Source: Candidatus Rokuibacteriota bacterium
GTDB lineage: Bacteria > Methylomirabilota > Methylomirabilia > Rokubacteriales > CSP1-6
Direction: 5' to 3'
Length of the DNA: 64,000 nucleotides
Assembly: GCA_016184365.1 (NCBI GenBank)
Contig: JACPCW010000078.1
Span: 1 to 64,000, forward strand
Below, one piece after another: positions 27,004 through 35,927 of this stretch; position 1 is the first letter of the stretch; each line of letters opens with the position of its first letter. A model generated the notes under the pieces. That model saw only the letters and a program-made list of their open reading frames with translations, did no database searches and was not told the origin of the DNA. The translations under genes were made by a program, and so were the position numbers.

Positions 27004-27170
27004 GCACCCTCCCACTCCCGCTCACAAGACGTAGCGCTTCCTCGTGCACGCACGCGCTAACCGTGGTGTCGCCGATTTTCTGCGAGCCGCGCGTGACGCC
27101 GTCGCTAGCATGCTCCTCGTGCGATGCGTGCCCTGTGCCGTGAACGTGACCGTGAGGAGCGGAGACGACG

Positions 27171-27686
27171 ATGCGTGAGCTGACGATCCTGACGCTCGTG
27201 TTGGCTGCTGCACTCCTGGCTGCCGGTTGCGCCGCCTTGTCCGGCACGCCGTCACCGTCGACCGCGGCGCCCGCGCCGGTCGTGGCTGCCGGGATGATGG
27301 CGCCCGAGGAAGTCGTTCCCGCCGTGACCGAGGCCGTGAAGTCGAGCCCGGCGTCGGCGGCGGCGATCGCCGGCGCGTCGAGCGTCGCGGTACCGGATCA
27401 GGCCGCCGGCATCCGGAGCGCCGTCATCCGTCTCGCGCCGGACGACGCCGCGTCGATCGTGGCCGCCACGGACGTGAAGCCCCGTCCGCCCGCCGTGACG
27501 CGCGTCGAGATTCCGAATCCGGATCGGGTGGCGACGATCGTGGCGTCCGCGGACAAGGCGCGCATCGAGCCGGCGGGCGTGTCGGGATACGTGCCGCAGG
27601 GACTGTCGCGGTTCGGCTCCGACATCACGCGCGTCCTCGCGACCGCGGCGCGGAGCGTGCGTCAGTTCGTCGACGACCTGCGTTAG
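27171..27686 (+). CDS. Putative lipoprotein, unknown function
   Basis: A 171-residue protein with a lipoprotein signal: hydrophobic LTLVLAAALLAAGC with lipobox LAAGC (Cys 20). The mature chain is Ala/Val/Pro-rich and low in complexity, with two related segments (SIVAATDVKPRPPAVTRVEI and TIVASADKARIEPAG), and it ends in SVRQFVDDLR. GAGGAGCGG lies shortly before the ATG. About 165 bp separate it from the tRNA gene, with nothing recognisable between. Confidence 0.75.
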   Translation: MRELTILTLVLAAALLAAGCAALSGTPSPSTAAPAPVVAAGMMAPEEVVPAVTEAVKSSPASAAAIAGASSVAVPDQAAGIRSAVIRLAPDDAASIVAATDVKPRPPAVTRVEIPNPDRVATIVASADKARIEPAGVSGYVPQGLSRFGSDITRVLATAARSVRQFVDDLR

Positions 27687-27692
27687 TCGAGC

Positions 27693-27756
27693 AGCGCCAC
27701 GGCTACGCCGGGGTGCTTGCGAGCGTGGGGGTATGGGGGCCATTCGGGGCCCCCAT
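27693..27756 (+). repeat. Two-hairpin intergenic element, copy 7
   Basis: Hairpin 1 (27693-27717) has stem AGCGCC paired to GGTGCT (one G-T), an A.G mismatch, then CGGC closed by TAC. Hairpin 2 (27733-27756) is a perfect 9-bp stem ATGGGGGCC with loop ATTCGG. It fills the gap between convergent genes, and its last base is the first base of the P450 stop codon. Confidence 0.9.
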
Positions 27757-28955
27757 CAAGAAAAATCCACCGGCAGCGCCGTCACGCCGCGGAACACCAG
27801 CGAGTCCAGCCACGGCAGCCGATCGCTCGCGAGCGCCAGGCCGGGGAGCCGCGCGAGCGCCGGCACCGCGATCTGAGCCTCCAGCCGCGCGAGCGGCGCG
27901 CCGACGCAGAAGTGGATGCCCGCCCCGAACGCGATGTGTCGATTCGGATCGCGCGTCACGTCGAAGCGATCCGGCTCCTCGAACTGCCGCGGATCGCGGT
28001 TCGCTGCGTTGATCATGAGGAACAGGCGCTCGCCCGGGGCGATCGTCGCGCCGTCGATGGCGTCCTCCGCGGCGGCCACGCGGACCATCGCGCCCGACGG
28101 CCCGTCGTAGCGGAGCATCTCCTCGACGGCCGAGCCGGCGAGCGCGGGATTGGCGCGCAGCCGCGCGAGCTGATCCGGATGTCGGAGCAGCGCCAGCATC
28201 CCGTTACCGATCAGGTTCGTCGTCGTCTCGTGGCCCGCGAAGAGCAGCAGGATCGCCGTGGCCACGAGCTCGTCGTCGGCATACGTCGGATCCTGCGCCT
28301 GGGCGGAGGCGAGCGCGCTCGTGAGATCGTCTTTGGGTGCACGCCGCCGGGCGTCGAGCAGGCCGCGGAAGTAGTCCTGCATCTGCACGAGCCCCTTCGC
28401 CGCCCGCTCGTACTTGTCCGGCGTGGCGACCGCGCTGCCGACGAAGGTGGCGAGCTCGTCGGACCATTCCTTGAGCGTCGGCCGGTCGGCCGCCGGCACG
28501 CCGAGCATGTCGCCGATGACCGCGATGGGCAGCGGATACGCGAAGTCACGGATGAGGTCCATCTGCCCCTGGTCGCGGACGCGGGCGAGGAGCTCGTCCA
28601 CGATCGCCTCGATGCGCGGACGCAGCCGTTCGACGGCGCGCGTCGTGAACGTGCGGTTCATGAGCGCGCGCAGCCGCGTGTGCTTCGGCGGGTCGGTGAA
28701 GACGGCCCAGAGACCGAGCGTGCGGCCGAGCGTCTCGATGAGCGGCGCGTCGTGGCGGCCGGCCCGGTGCCGGACGAACGGCGTGATGCGATCGGACGAC
28801 AGTCGTTCGTCCGTCAGGCACGCGCGGACGTCGGCGAACCGCGTGACGACCCGGCCGCCGAGGATCGCGCTCGTGTGCACGGGATCGGCGTCCTGGAGCC
28901 GGCGGAACGTCGGGTACGGATCGGCGATGACGGCGGGAAGCCGCGGGTCGTACAC
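27756..28955 (-). CDS. Cytochrome P450
   Basis: A 399-residue class I bacterial P450. The I-helix is LLFAGHETTTN (about residue 245), the K-helix ExxR is EEMLR, and the heme-binding FGAGIHFCVGAPLAR carries the axial Cys near residue 347. The N-terminus PRLPAVIADPYPTFRRLQDADPV is typical. The start is set at GTG 28955; upstream sequence in the same frame has no family match. No ferredoxin or ferredoxin reductase gene is nearby, so the redox partner must be elsewhere. Confidence 0.92.
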   Translation of the reverse strand: MYDPRLPAVIADPYPTFRRLQDADPVHTSAILGGRVVTRFADVRACLTDERLSSDRITPFVRHRAGRHDAPLIETLGRTLGLWAVFTDPPKHTRLRALMNRTFTTRAVERLRPRIEAIVDELLARVRDQGQMDLIRDFAYPLPIAVIGDMLGVPAADRPTLKEWSDELATFVGSAVATPDKYERAAKGLVQMQDYFRGLLDARRRAPKDDLTSALASAQAQDPTYADDELVATAILLLFAGHETTTNLIGNGMLALLRHPDQLARLRANPALAGSAVEEMLRYDGPSGAMVRVAAAEDAIDGATIAPGERLFLMINAANRDPRQFEEPDRFDVTRDPNRHIAFGAGIHFCVGAPLARLEAQIAVPALARLPGLALASDRLPWLDSLVFRGVTALPVDFS

Positions 28956-29007
28956 GATGCGCCGATCGTACCTCGCGGCGGCGCCTGGTTGCGCTTCTGC
29001 GGCTGTT

Positions 29008-29391
29008 TCAGCGCGTCGAGGTCCCGCGCGGCGACGCGCTCGGACGGTCGTCAGCTTTGCCGGATCGCAGGCGCGCGAGCGTCGGCGCATCGAGACGTCC
29101 GGTGACCTCGAGCGCTTCGTCCTTCTGGAATTTCTGAACGGCGGCACGGGTCTTCGGACCCATCCGGCCGTCGTCGTCACCCGCATCGTAGCCGCGCGCA
29201 TTCAACGCGCGCTGCGCGGCCTTCACCGGGTTCGCCTCGCGGTCGACGCGCGTCGTCTTGTCGGACAGGCGCTCGAGCTTTTCGGACATGGTTTCGCGAG
29301 GCTTCTCGTCGCGCCGTTCGGCCGCGGCGACGCCGGACACGAGCGTCGCCGTGAACGCGATACCAAGAGCGGCTGCCAGGAGCGTTCGCAT
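29008..29391 (-). CDS. Exported peptidoglycan-binding-domain protein
   Basis: A 127-residue protein with signal peptide MRTLLAAALGIAFTATLVSGVAAA. A charged stretch follows (EKLERLSDKTTRVDREANPV), then a PG_binding_1 three-helix domain (about 65-115: VKAAQRALNARGYDAG, GRMGPKTRAAVQKFQKDE, LDAPTLARL). GGAGG lies about 8 nt before the ATG. It has no catalytic domain, so it is probably a wall-binding accessory protein. Confidence 0.85.
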   Translation of the reverse strand: MRTLLAAALGIAFTATLVSGVAAAERRDEKPRETMSEKLERLSDKTTRVDREANPVKAAQRALNARGYDAGDDDGRMGPKTRAAVQKFQKDEALEVTGRLDAPTLARLRSGKADDRPSASPRGTSTR

Positions 29392-29494
29392 GCTGCGACC
29401 TCCGCGACACACTCCGCATGCAAGCGCGCGGCCTCCGAGAACGTGCAGCGCGCTGCACACCGCGCCGGCGCGCGCGCCGGCCAGGGCTCGCGGT

Positions 29495-30142
29495 TTACCG
29501 GTGGCGATGATTCGTGCCGGCGCCGGGCAGCATCGGCTCGAGCAGCGCGACCATCTCCGGGCTGTTCCATTCCCGTGGGCCGACCGCAAAGCCCACCACG
29601 TCGCCGCCGGGCTTGACGATGAACGTCGCCGGCAGCGCCGTGACCCGCCACTTGCCGGCCGTCTCGAGGTCCGGATCGAGCACGATCGGAAACGTCAGCC
29701 GGAGATTGTCGAGGTAGGGCTCGAGGATGGCGCGCGGCGCCCCGCGATCGACGGAGATGCCGACCACGACGAGACCGCGGTCGCGGAATCGCGTCCACAG
29801 CGCCTCGAGGGCGGGCATTTCGAGCGTACACGGCTGGCACCACGTCGCCCAGAAATTCAGGATGACGAGCTTGTCGCGCCACTGGTCGAGCGTGGCGGTG
29901 CCGCCGTCGAACTTCGCCAGCCGGAACGCCGGACCGCGCTGGCCGTCCTTCAGCTCGACGACGCCGGCGCGCTCGAAGGCGTCGAGCTCCTGCTCAGGCG
30001 CGTGATGGCGCCCGCCGCTCTCCCCCGGCCGCCGCACGGGTAGCGCCCACACGAGCGCAACGACGAGCACGAGGCCGAGGACGGCCCGGATGATGGTCTG
30101 GCGGCGGACGGGGCCGCGTAACGTCGTGGACCAGGCGCGCAC
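29495..30142 (-). CDS. Membrane-anchored TlpA/ResA-like thiol-disulfide protein
   Basis: A 215-residue protein. One membrane anchor lies at about 17-35 (IIRAVLGLVLVVALVWALPV). The thioredoxin-fold redoxin domain has the active site FWATWCQPC (C102, C105), FPIVLDPDLETAGKWRV and the cis-Pro region ALPATFIVKPGGDVVG. It acts outside the cytoplasmic membrane, probably reducing disulfides in cytochrome or enzyme maturation. The GTG start shares one base with the livF stop (TAGTG), so it is co-transcribed with the transporter, an unusual partner. Confidence 0.88.
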   Translation of the reverse strand: MRAWSTTLRGPVRRQTIIRAVLGLVLVVALVWALPVRRPGESGGRHHAPEQELDAFERAGVVELKDGQRGPAFRLAKFDGGTATLDQWRDKLVILNFWATWCQPCTLEMPALEALWTRFRDRGLVVVGISVDRGAPRAILEPYLDNLRLTFPIVLDPDLETAGKWRVTALPATFIVKPGGDVVGFAVGPREWNSPEMVALLEPMLPGAGTNHRHR

Positions 30143-30849
30143 TACACTCCGAGTTTCTCGCGCGTGACCGGGCTTTCGCGCAGCTCCTTCGACGGTCCTT
30201 CGAAAACGATCACGCCCTTCTCCATGATGTACCCGCGATCGCAGATGGCGAGCGCGACGCGCGCGTTCTGCTCGACGAGCAGCACGGTGACGCCGTGGCG
30301 CTTGAGCTCGCCGATGATGTCGCGGATCACGCGCACCATCGCGGGCGCCAGGCCCTGCGTCGGCTCGTCCATCAGGATCAGCCGCGCGCCGGCCATCATC
30401 ACGCGCCCGATCGCGAGCATCTGCTGCTCGCCGCCGGACAGCGTCTTGCCGGCCTGATCGATGCGCTCGCGCAGTCGCGGGAAGTAGCCGAAGACCTGCT
30501 CGTAGCGCTCGCGCCGGAGCTTCGCGGAGCGATCCGCGACCGCGGAGAGGCCGAGCTCGAGATTCTCGCGGACGGTGAGACCGGGGAAGATGCGCCGGTT
30601 CTCCGGCACGAGCCCCACGCCGAGCCGCGCGATCTCGTGCGGCGTCAGGCCGCTGACGGGCTGGCCTTCGAACTCGAGCGCGCCGCGCCACGGGCGCAGG
30701 AAGCCCATGACCGTTTTCATCAGCGTCGTCTTGCCCATGCCGTTCCGGCCGAGCAGGGCGACGGCCTCGCCCTGGCGCACGTCGAGCGACACGCCGAAGA
30801 GGATCGGCGTCGCTCCGTACCCGGCATGGACGTCACGGATCGACAGCAT
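30142..30849 (-). CDS. livF: Branched-chain amino acid-type ABC transporter ATPase LivF
   Basis: A 235-residue ABC ATPase. Walker A is LGRNGMGKTTLMKT, the signature TLSGGEQQMLAIGR, Walker B ARLILMDEPTQGLAP, and the LivF hallmark VPENRRIFPGLTVRENL. It pairs with LivG to power uptake through LivH/LivM. It lies 3 bp after livG. In bacteria of this type such systems often carry aromatic or other organic acids rather than amino acids. Confidence 0.93.
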   Translation of the reverse strand: MLSIRDVHAGYGATPILFGVSLDVRQGEAVALLGRNGMGKTTLMKTVMGFLRPWRGALEFEGQPVSGLTPHEIARLGVGLVPENRRIFPGLTVRENLELGLSAVADRSAKLRRERYEQVFGYFPRLRERIDQAGKTLSGGEQQMLAIGRVMMAGARLILMDEPTQGLAPAMVRVIRDIIGELKRHGVTVLLVEQNARVALAICDRGYIMEKGVIVFEGPSKELRESPVTREKLGV

Positions 30850-30852
30850 GGG

Positions 30853-31611
30853 TCAGTCCTCGGCGCCGCCGAGGTACGCCTCGATGACGTTCGGGTCGGC
30901 GCGCACGACGTCCGGCGGCCCCTCGGCGATCTTCTCGCCGAAGTGCAGGACGGCCACGCGATCGGAGATGCCCATCACGACGCTCATGTCGTGCTCGATC
31001 AGCAGCAGCGTGAGCCCGCGCGCCTTCACGATCTGCCGGATGAGCGTCGTGGCTTCCTTCGTCTCGCCGGGCGTCATCCCGGCGGTCGGCTCGTCCAGCA
31101 TGAGCAGCCGCGGCTCCGTCGCGAGCGCCAGGCAGATCTCGAGATACCGCTGCTCCCCGTGCGACAGGTTCTCGGCCAGCTCCTCGCGCCGCCCGAGCAG
31201 CCCGAACGGCTCGAGCAGGTCGTGGACCTTGGCGTCGACCGGCGACCGGCGCCACAGCGAGGCGAGCCGGCCCGATTCCGGCTGCCGCGACTGCACGGCC
31301 ACCGCGACGTTCTCCCACACGGAGATCTCGGGAAAGATGTTCGTGATCTGGAACGTCTTCGCGAGCCCGCGGCGATTGATCCGCTCGGGCGCGAGCCCCG
31401 TGATGTCAGTCCCGTGGAACACGACGCGGCCGCGGGTCGGGACGTGCAGCCCGGCGATCACGTTGAACAGCGTCGACTTGCCGGCGCCGTTCGGGCCGAT
31501 CACGGAGAAGATCTCGCCGGACGCGACGCCGATCGTCACGTCGGTCAGCGCGGCGAGCGCGCCGAAGTCCTTGCCGACGCGGTCGATTTCCAGGATGGGG
31601 GGCCCCGACAT
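30853..31611 (-). CDS. livG: Branched-chain amino acid-type ABC transporter ATPase LivG, start codon inside the repeat
   Basis: A 252-residue ABC ATPase. Walker A is GPNGAGKSTLFN, then KTFQITNIFPEISVWENVAVA, the signature NLSHGEQRYLEI and Walker B LLMLDEPTAGMTPGET. No usual start codon lies near the family N-terminus (ILEIDRVGKDFGALAAL). The nearest is the ATG in the loop of hairpin 2 of repeat copy 8, giving MSGPPILEID. The repeat thus appears to supply the start codon and the first residues. Confidence 0.9.
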   Translation of the reverse strand: MSGPPILEIDRVGKDFGALAALTDVTIGVASGEIFSVIGPNGAGKSTLFNVIAGLHVPTRGRVVFHGTDITGLAPERINRRGLAKTFQITNIFPEISVWENVAVAVQSRQPESGRLASLWRRSPVDAKVHDLLEPFGLLGRREELAENLSHGEQRYLEICLALATEPRLLMLDEPTAGMTPGETKEATTLIRQIVKARGLTLLLIEHDMSVVMGISDRVAVLHFGEKIAEGPPDVVRADPNVIEAYLGGAED

Positions 31612-31664
31612 GGCCCCCCATCCCCCCCCGCGCTCGGGGCGCCCCGGGGAACCCGTGGCGCCCC
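31594..31664 (-). repeat. Two-hairpin intergenic element, copy 8
   Basis: Minus orientation, within the liv operon. Hairpin 2 (31594-31622) is an 11-bp stem whose loop reads ATGTCGG on the minus strand, the ATG being the probable livG start. Hairpin 1 (31636-31664) has stem GGGGCGCC on plus, a C.T mismatch, then CGGG closed by GAA. Confidence 0.92.
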
Positions 31665-31682
31665 TCGACTCCCCCCCGCCGC

Positions 31683-32621
31683 TCATGCCTCGACGGTGCG
31701 CCGGAACAGGCGGCGGATGCCGAGCAGGCCCTTCGGCATGACGAGCACGATGAAGATGAGCACGAGGCCGATGACAATGAAGTACCAGTCGACGTACGAC
31801 GAGACCTTGTCGCGCAGGATCGTGAAGAAGGCGCCGCCGATGATCGGCCCGACCAGCGTGCCGATGCCGCCGATCATCACCGAGATGATGAACTCGCCGG
31901 ACTCGGTCCACACCATCAGGTCGGGCGTCGCGAACGCCGAGCGCATCGGATAGATCGCGCCGGCCAGCCCCGTCAGCAGCGCGGAGATCACGCACACGAC
32001 CATCTTGTAGCGCTGCACGTCGTACCCGAGGAAGCGCGCGCGCTCCTCGTTCTCGCGGATCGCGACGAGCACGCGGCCGAAGTGCGACGCGACGAGCACG
32101 CGGCACACGACGTACGCGAACACGAGGTACCCGAGCACGAGGTAGTACTTCTGCATCGCGGTCTCGATCGGCACGCCGGGCCAGAAATGCGCGTCGGGCA
32201 GCCCCTGGATGCCGTCCGAGCCGCCGAAGGTCTGCGTGTAGCGGAAGATCGTGTAGATGACCTCCGCGAAGATCAGCGTCAGCAGCGCGAAGTAGATGCC
32301 GCGGCGGGCCGTGGCGAAGTAGGCGACGACCGCCGCGTACAGGCCGACGACCACGATCGAGAAGGCGAGGCACAGCGGCAGCGACGTGTAGCCGCGCTCG
32401 AGCAGCACCGCGGTCGCATAGGCGCCGAGGCCGTAGAACGCCGCGTGGCCGAACGACACGAGGCCGGTGTACCCCATCAGCAGATCGAGGCTCATCGCGA
32501 TCGTGCCGAAGAGCAGGGCGTCGAACGCGAGCAGCAGGTAGTACCGCGACATCCCCGGGACGAACGGCAGCGCCGCCAGCGCCGCGAAGACCACGAGCGC
32601 GCGGTACTCGCCGGGCCTCAT
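31683..32621 (-). CDS. livM: ABC transporter permease LivM
   Basis: A 312-residue integral membrane permease with eight or more hydrophobic segments and the family signature LLMGYTGLVSFGHAAFYGLGAY (in parts). REN.ERARFLGYDVQRYK, the cytoplasmic coupling loop, is present. GGIGTLVGPIIGGAFF lies near the end. It forms the channel with LivH. The start overlaps the livH stop (ATGA), and repeat copy 8 separates it from livG. Confidence 0.93.
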   Translation of the reverse strand: MRPGEYRALVVFAALAALPFVPGMSRYYLLLAFDALLFGTIAMSLDLLMGYTGLVSFGHAAFYGLGAYATAVLLERGYTSLPLCLAFSIVVVGLYAAVVAYFATARRGIYFALLTLIFAEVIYTIFRYTQTFGGSDGIQGLPDAHFWPGVPIETAMQKYYLVLGYLVFAYVVCRVLVASHFGRVLVAIRENEERARFLGYDVQRYKMVVCVISALLTGLAGAIYPMRSAFATPDLMVWTESGEFIISVMIGGIGTLVGPIIGGAFFTILRDKVSSYVDWYFIVIGLVLIFIVLVMPKGLLGIRRLFRRTVEA

Positions 32622-33496
32622 TCGAGCACGCCCTCCCGCCCGAAGAAGCCGCGCGGCCGCACGATCAGGACGAGGATCATGATGCCGAAGATCGCGATCG
32701 CGACACGCTGCGGGTTCATCCACAGCGTCAGCAGGCTCTGCGTGATGCCGATGACGAAGGCGGCGACGACCGAGCCGCCCATCGATCCCATGCCGCCGAG
32801 GATCACCACGATGAACGCGAGCAGGATCATCTCGACGCCCATCTGCGGGTACACGGTGAAGATCGGCGCGAGGAGGAGGCCGGCGAGCGCCGCCAGCGCG
32901 GCCGAGCCCGCGAAGCTGAACGTGAACACGCGCGGCACGTTCACGCCGAGCCCGTCCAGCATCTCGGCGTCCTGCACGGCGGCGCGCACGAGGATGCCGG
33001 CGCGCGTCTTGGTGAAGAAGAGCCAGATCGCGAGCAGCAGCATCGACGAGATGGCGAGCAGGAAGAGCCGGTAGTTCGGGTACGTCATGCCGAGCATGTC
33101 CGTCGAGCCGGTGACGGGAGGCATGACGCGCCGTATCTCGCCGCCCCAGATCTGGCGCGCGCCTTCGCGGAAGACGAGGGCCAGCCCGAACGTCAGGATG
33201 AGGCCGTAGAGCGGCTCCCGGTGGTAGAGCGGCCGGAGCGTGGTGACCTCGGTGACGACGCCGAGCGCGCCGACCAGGAGCGGCGCGGCGATCAAGGCCA
33301 CCCAGAACGACTGGGTGAGCCCGATCGTCGCGATGCCCGCGTACGCCCCGAGCATGTAGAGCTCGCCGTGCGCGAAGTTCATCACGCCGAGGAGCCCGAA
33401 GATGACGGTGAGGCCCAGCGCCAGCAGCCCCAGCGCGGCCCCGAAGACGAGGCCGTGCAGGAGCTGCGGCAGCAGGATGGCGACCAGGTAGTCCAA
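32618..33496 (-). CDS. livH: ABC transporter permease LivH
   Basis: A 292-residue permease. LLALGLTVIFGLLGVMNFAHGE (in parts, about 22-45) is the LivH signature, with several membrane segments and GGMGSMGGSVVAAFVIG near 225. The start is a TTG directly after the livK stop, with no gap, so translation is likely coupled to livK. It pairs with LivM. Confidence 0.93.
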   Translation of the reverse strand: MDYLVAILLPQLLHGLVFGAALGLLALGLTVIFGLLGVMNFAHGELYMLGAYAGIATIGLTQSFWVALIAAPLLVGALGVVTEVTTLRPLYHREPLYGLILTFGLALVFREGARQIWGGEIRRVMPPVTGSTDMLGMTYPNYRLFLLAISSMLLLAIWLFFTKTRAGILVRAAVQDAEMLDGLGVNVPRVFTFSFAGSAALAALAGLLLAPIFTVYPQMGVEMILLAFIVVILGGMGSMGGSVVAAFVIGITQSLLTLWMNPQRVAIAIFGIMILVLIVRPRGFFGREGVLE

Positions 33497-34723
33497 CTAC
33501 TTCTTCTTCTTGATCTCCCAGGAGAACCCCTCGACCGGGTCCTTGCCGACCATCGGCTCGCCGATCGAGTCGGAGCCCGCGATCTTCGCGATCGGGACGT
33601 TCTTGCCCTTCTCGATCCGGTAGAGGTGCATGTCCATCACGACCTGGTGGTCTGCCTTGCGGATGCACTGCCGGCCGACGTGCGTCCCGTCGAGGCACAT
33701 GCCCTCGAGCGCCGCGGACACCTTGTCGGCGTCGAAGCTCTTGACCTTCTCGACCGCCGCCGCCCAGAACTTCACGCCGTCGTAGGAGCCGGAGGTGATG
33801 TTGGCGTCCGTGCCGAACCTGTTCTTGTACTTCGCGTTGAACGCCTGCATGTCCTTGTCGGGGTTGTACGGCGAGAAGTGGTTGAGCTGGACGAAGCCCT
33901 CCATCGGCTCGGCGATGGCCGGCAGGTCGGCCTGGAGCAGGAAGCAGTCGATGCCGGCCATCTTGTACTTCTTCGTCATGCCGAACGAGTGGAGCTGCGT
34001 CATCAGCCGGAGCGAGTCCGTGCCGGCGAACGCGACGAACAGCACGTCGGGATTCGTCTTGTTGATGTCGCCGAACCAGGGGCTGAAGTCCTTGGTGTCG
34101 AGCGGGGCGCCGGCGACGCCGACGATCTCGCCGCCGAGCTTCTCGATCGCGGTCTTGAACTGCCGGCCGTCCGACTGGCCCATCGCGTAGTCGGTGTAGA
34201 AGATGTAGACGCGCTTGCCCATCTTGTCGAGGATGTACTTCGCCAGGCCGTTCGCCTGCATGCGCGAGTCGGGCTGGTTCGAGAAGTAGTACTTGTGGAA
34301 CTTGGTCGTCCGCATGAACTCCGCGCACGAGACCGCGTTCCAGTGGATGACCTTGTGCTTCTTGGTGACGTCCATGACCGCGAGGGTGGCGCCACTGGAG
34401 ACCGCGCCGACGAGCAGCTTGACGTCGTCCTGGAGGATGAGCTTCTCCGCCTTGCGCACGGAGGGCCCGGGCTTCGTGTCGTCGTCCTCGGTGATGATCT
34501 CGATCTTGTGGCCGAGCACGCCGCCCTTGGCGTTCAACTCTTCCACGGCGAGCTGGATGGCCATCGTCGCCTGCTTGCCGTAGCCCTCGAACACGCCCAC
34601 CTTCGAGCCGAGGTCGCCGATCTTGACGACCTTCGACTGCGCGAAGGTGCCGCCGCCGACGAGCGCGAGCGAGGCGACGACGAGCACGGTGACGACCATC
34701 GCGAGCCAGAGTGTTCGCTTCAT
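33497..34723 (-). CDS. livK: ABC transporter substrate-binding protein, LivK type
   Basis: A 408-residue periplasmic-binding protein (Peripla_BP_6). Signal peptide at about 1-28 (WLAMVVTVLVVASLALVGGG, cleavage after TFA). VVKIGDLGSKVGVFEGYGKQ, GVLGHKIEIITEDDDTKP and GAVSSGATLAVMDVTKKHKV follow. AAGGAGGG lies 4 nt before the ATG. The ligand is not clear; Tyr, Trp and Asp around the cleft fit small carboxylates or amides as well as amino acids. The start overlaps the stop of the preceding unknown gene. Confidence 0.92.
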   Translation of the reverse strand: MKRTLWLAMVVTVLVVASLALVGGGTFAQSKVVKIGDLGSKVGVFEGYGKQATMAIQLAVEELNAKGGVLGHKIEIITEDDDTKPGPSVRKAEKLILQDDVKLLVGAVSSGATLAVMDVTKKHKVIHWNAVSCAEFMRTTKFHKYYFSNQPDSRMQANGLAKYILDKMGKRVYIFYTDYAMGQSDGRQFKTAIEKLGGEIVGVAGAPLDTKDFSPWFGDINKTNPDVLFVAFAGTDSLRLMTQLHSFGMTKKYKMAGIDCFLLQADLPAIAEPMEGFVQLNHFSPYNPDKDMQAFNAKYKNRFGTDANITSGSYDGVKFWAAAVEKVKSFDADKVSAALEGMCLDGTHVGRQCIRKADHQVVMDMHLYRIEKGKNVPIAKIAGSDSIGEPMVGKDPVEGFSWEIKKKK

Positions 34724-35391
34724 GGGGCCCTCCTTGTCGAACGTGACAGCGTCTCCACGACCGTTGCGAGATGTTCGCCGATCCGGGTGAACGGCGCGGC
34801 CAGCGTGGCCGGGTCGGCCGACCCGCGCCGCCCTGCCGGGCGGGGCCCGGAGCAGGGGTTCGCGGCGGCCGGTGCGTTGGTGGTCTTCGCGAGGCCCTCG
34901 GCCTCGTCGAACGCGAGGCGGATCGCGACCGCCGTCTTCGGGTCGCGCTGCGAGACGGCGAAGTCGATCAGGTTCCAGTACCGCCAGATCGCTTCGAGGA
35001 AGCGCCCGGCCGTCGCGCGCCGCGCGTCCGCGGACGTGGCGGCGTCCCGGGCCTTCGCCGCCGCTTCGACGGCCATGTCGCGCGCGAGCGCGGCCATGAG
35101 CGCCACGATGAGCGCTTCGGCGCCCGCCACGTCGCCGGCGCGCAGCGCCGCGCGCGTCCCGGTCTCGATCCCCGCGGGCAGTCGGGCGGCGTCCGTCCGC
35201 ATGGTCCGGCGCACGGCGCCGTCCTCGAAGAGCCGGAGCGCGACGTCGGTCTTCCGGGCCCGGAGCGCCGCCTTGAGCTGCTTGAAGTTCTGCGAGAGCT
35301 CGTTGTCGCGCGCGGTGTACGTGCCGACGTGATGCGCGGGCGCCGGCGCCGCGGTGAACGCGGTGGCGAGCGCGAGCGCGCCGGCGGCCAC
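34720..35391 (-). CDS. Exported helical protein in the liv operon, unknown function
   Basis: A 223-residue protein with a signal peptide (VAAGALALATAFTAAPAPA, GTG start). The mature chain begins HHVGTYTARDNELSQNF and is predicted all-helical, with a Cys in the tail (NPCSGPRP). I know no family for it. The start shares one base with the preceding stop (TAGTG) and the stop overlaps the livK start (ATGA), so it is firmly within the transporter operon and may assist binding or sensing outside the membrane. Confidence 0.75.
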   Translation of the reverse strand: MAAGALALATAFTAAPAPAHHVGTYTARDNELSQNFKQLKAALRARKTDVALRLFEDGAVRRTMRTDAARLPAGIETGTRAALRAGDVAGAEALIVALMAALARDMAVEAAAKARDAATSADARRATAGRFLEAIWRYWNLIDFAVSQRDPKTAVAIRLAFDEAEGLAKTTNAPAAANPCSGPRPAGRRGSADPATLAAPFTRIGEHLATVVETLSRSTRRAP

Positions 35392-35927
35392 TACGCGCGC
35401 CCCATGCGCGCGGCGACGAGCGCCACCAGCCACCACATCGCGACGATCGTGGCGCCTCCGAACGGGATCCAGAACAGCCATTCCGCGATCGCCTTTCCCC
35501 TCTCGAGCCCGGTGTACGGGACGAGCGCGCTCCACGCGAGATAGCCGAGAGGATAGCCGGCGCCGCCGACCGTGAGAAGCCACACGATGGCGCGTCGCGC
35601 CACGGGCGAGACGACGAGCGTCGTCGCGGCCGTGGTCGTGACCAGGATGACGAGCCCCATCCCTTCCGCGTGCATGTGGAACAGCCGGAGGCCGCCATCG
35701 ATCTTCACGAGCGCTTCGTCCAGGATCTGCTCGTCCACGTCGCGGACGCCGACGAGGCCGTGCGTCGCCGGCCGCTCGAGCATCGCGGCGCGGGCCCATC
35801 GCGTGACGTCGAGGTTGAACCGCACCATCGAGGCGCCGCCGACCTCGGCGACAGCGATCAGCGCGACGGCGACGAGGATGACGACGATCGGCGGGCGTTG
35901 CCAGAGCCCGGGCGCGGTCACCGTCAC
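35391..35927 (-). CDS. Four-helix membrane protein, paralog of the next gene upstream
   Basis: A 178-residue protein with about four membrane segments and a motif LFHMHAEGMGL in the second half, preceded by PATHGLVGVRDVDEQ. The neighbour (35924-36439) has HTHAEGVGV and PTVHGFAGSAEYDEE at matching places, so the two are tandem paralogs. Two conserved His next to Glu suggest metal or heme binding; this is inference. The GTG start overlaps the neighbour's stop (GTGA). Confidence 0.78.
   Translation of the reverse strand: MTVTAPGLWQRPPIVVILVAVALIAVAEVGGASMVRFNLDVTRWARAAMLERPATHGLVGVRDVDEQILDEALVKIDGGLRLFHMHAEGMGLVILVTTTAATTLVVSPVARRAIVWLLTVGGAGYPLGYLAWSALVPYTGLERGKAIAEWLFWIPFGGATIVAMWWLVALVAARMGRA

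Noticed and set aside
27004-27170. Second RNA gene after tRNA-Thr
   Set aside because: No cloverleaf or other conserved RNA pattern found in this stretch.
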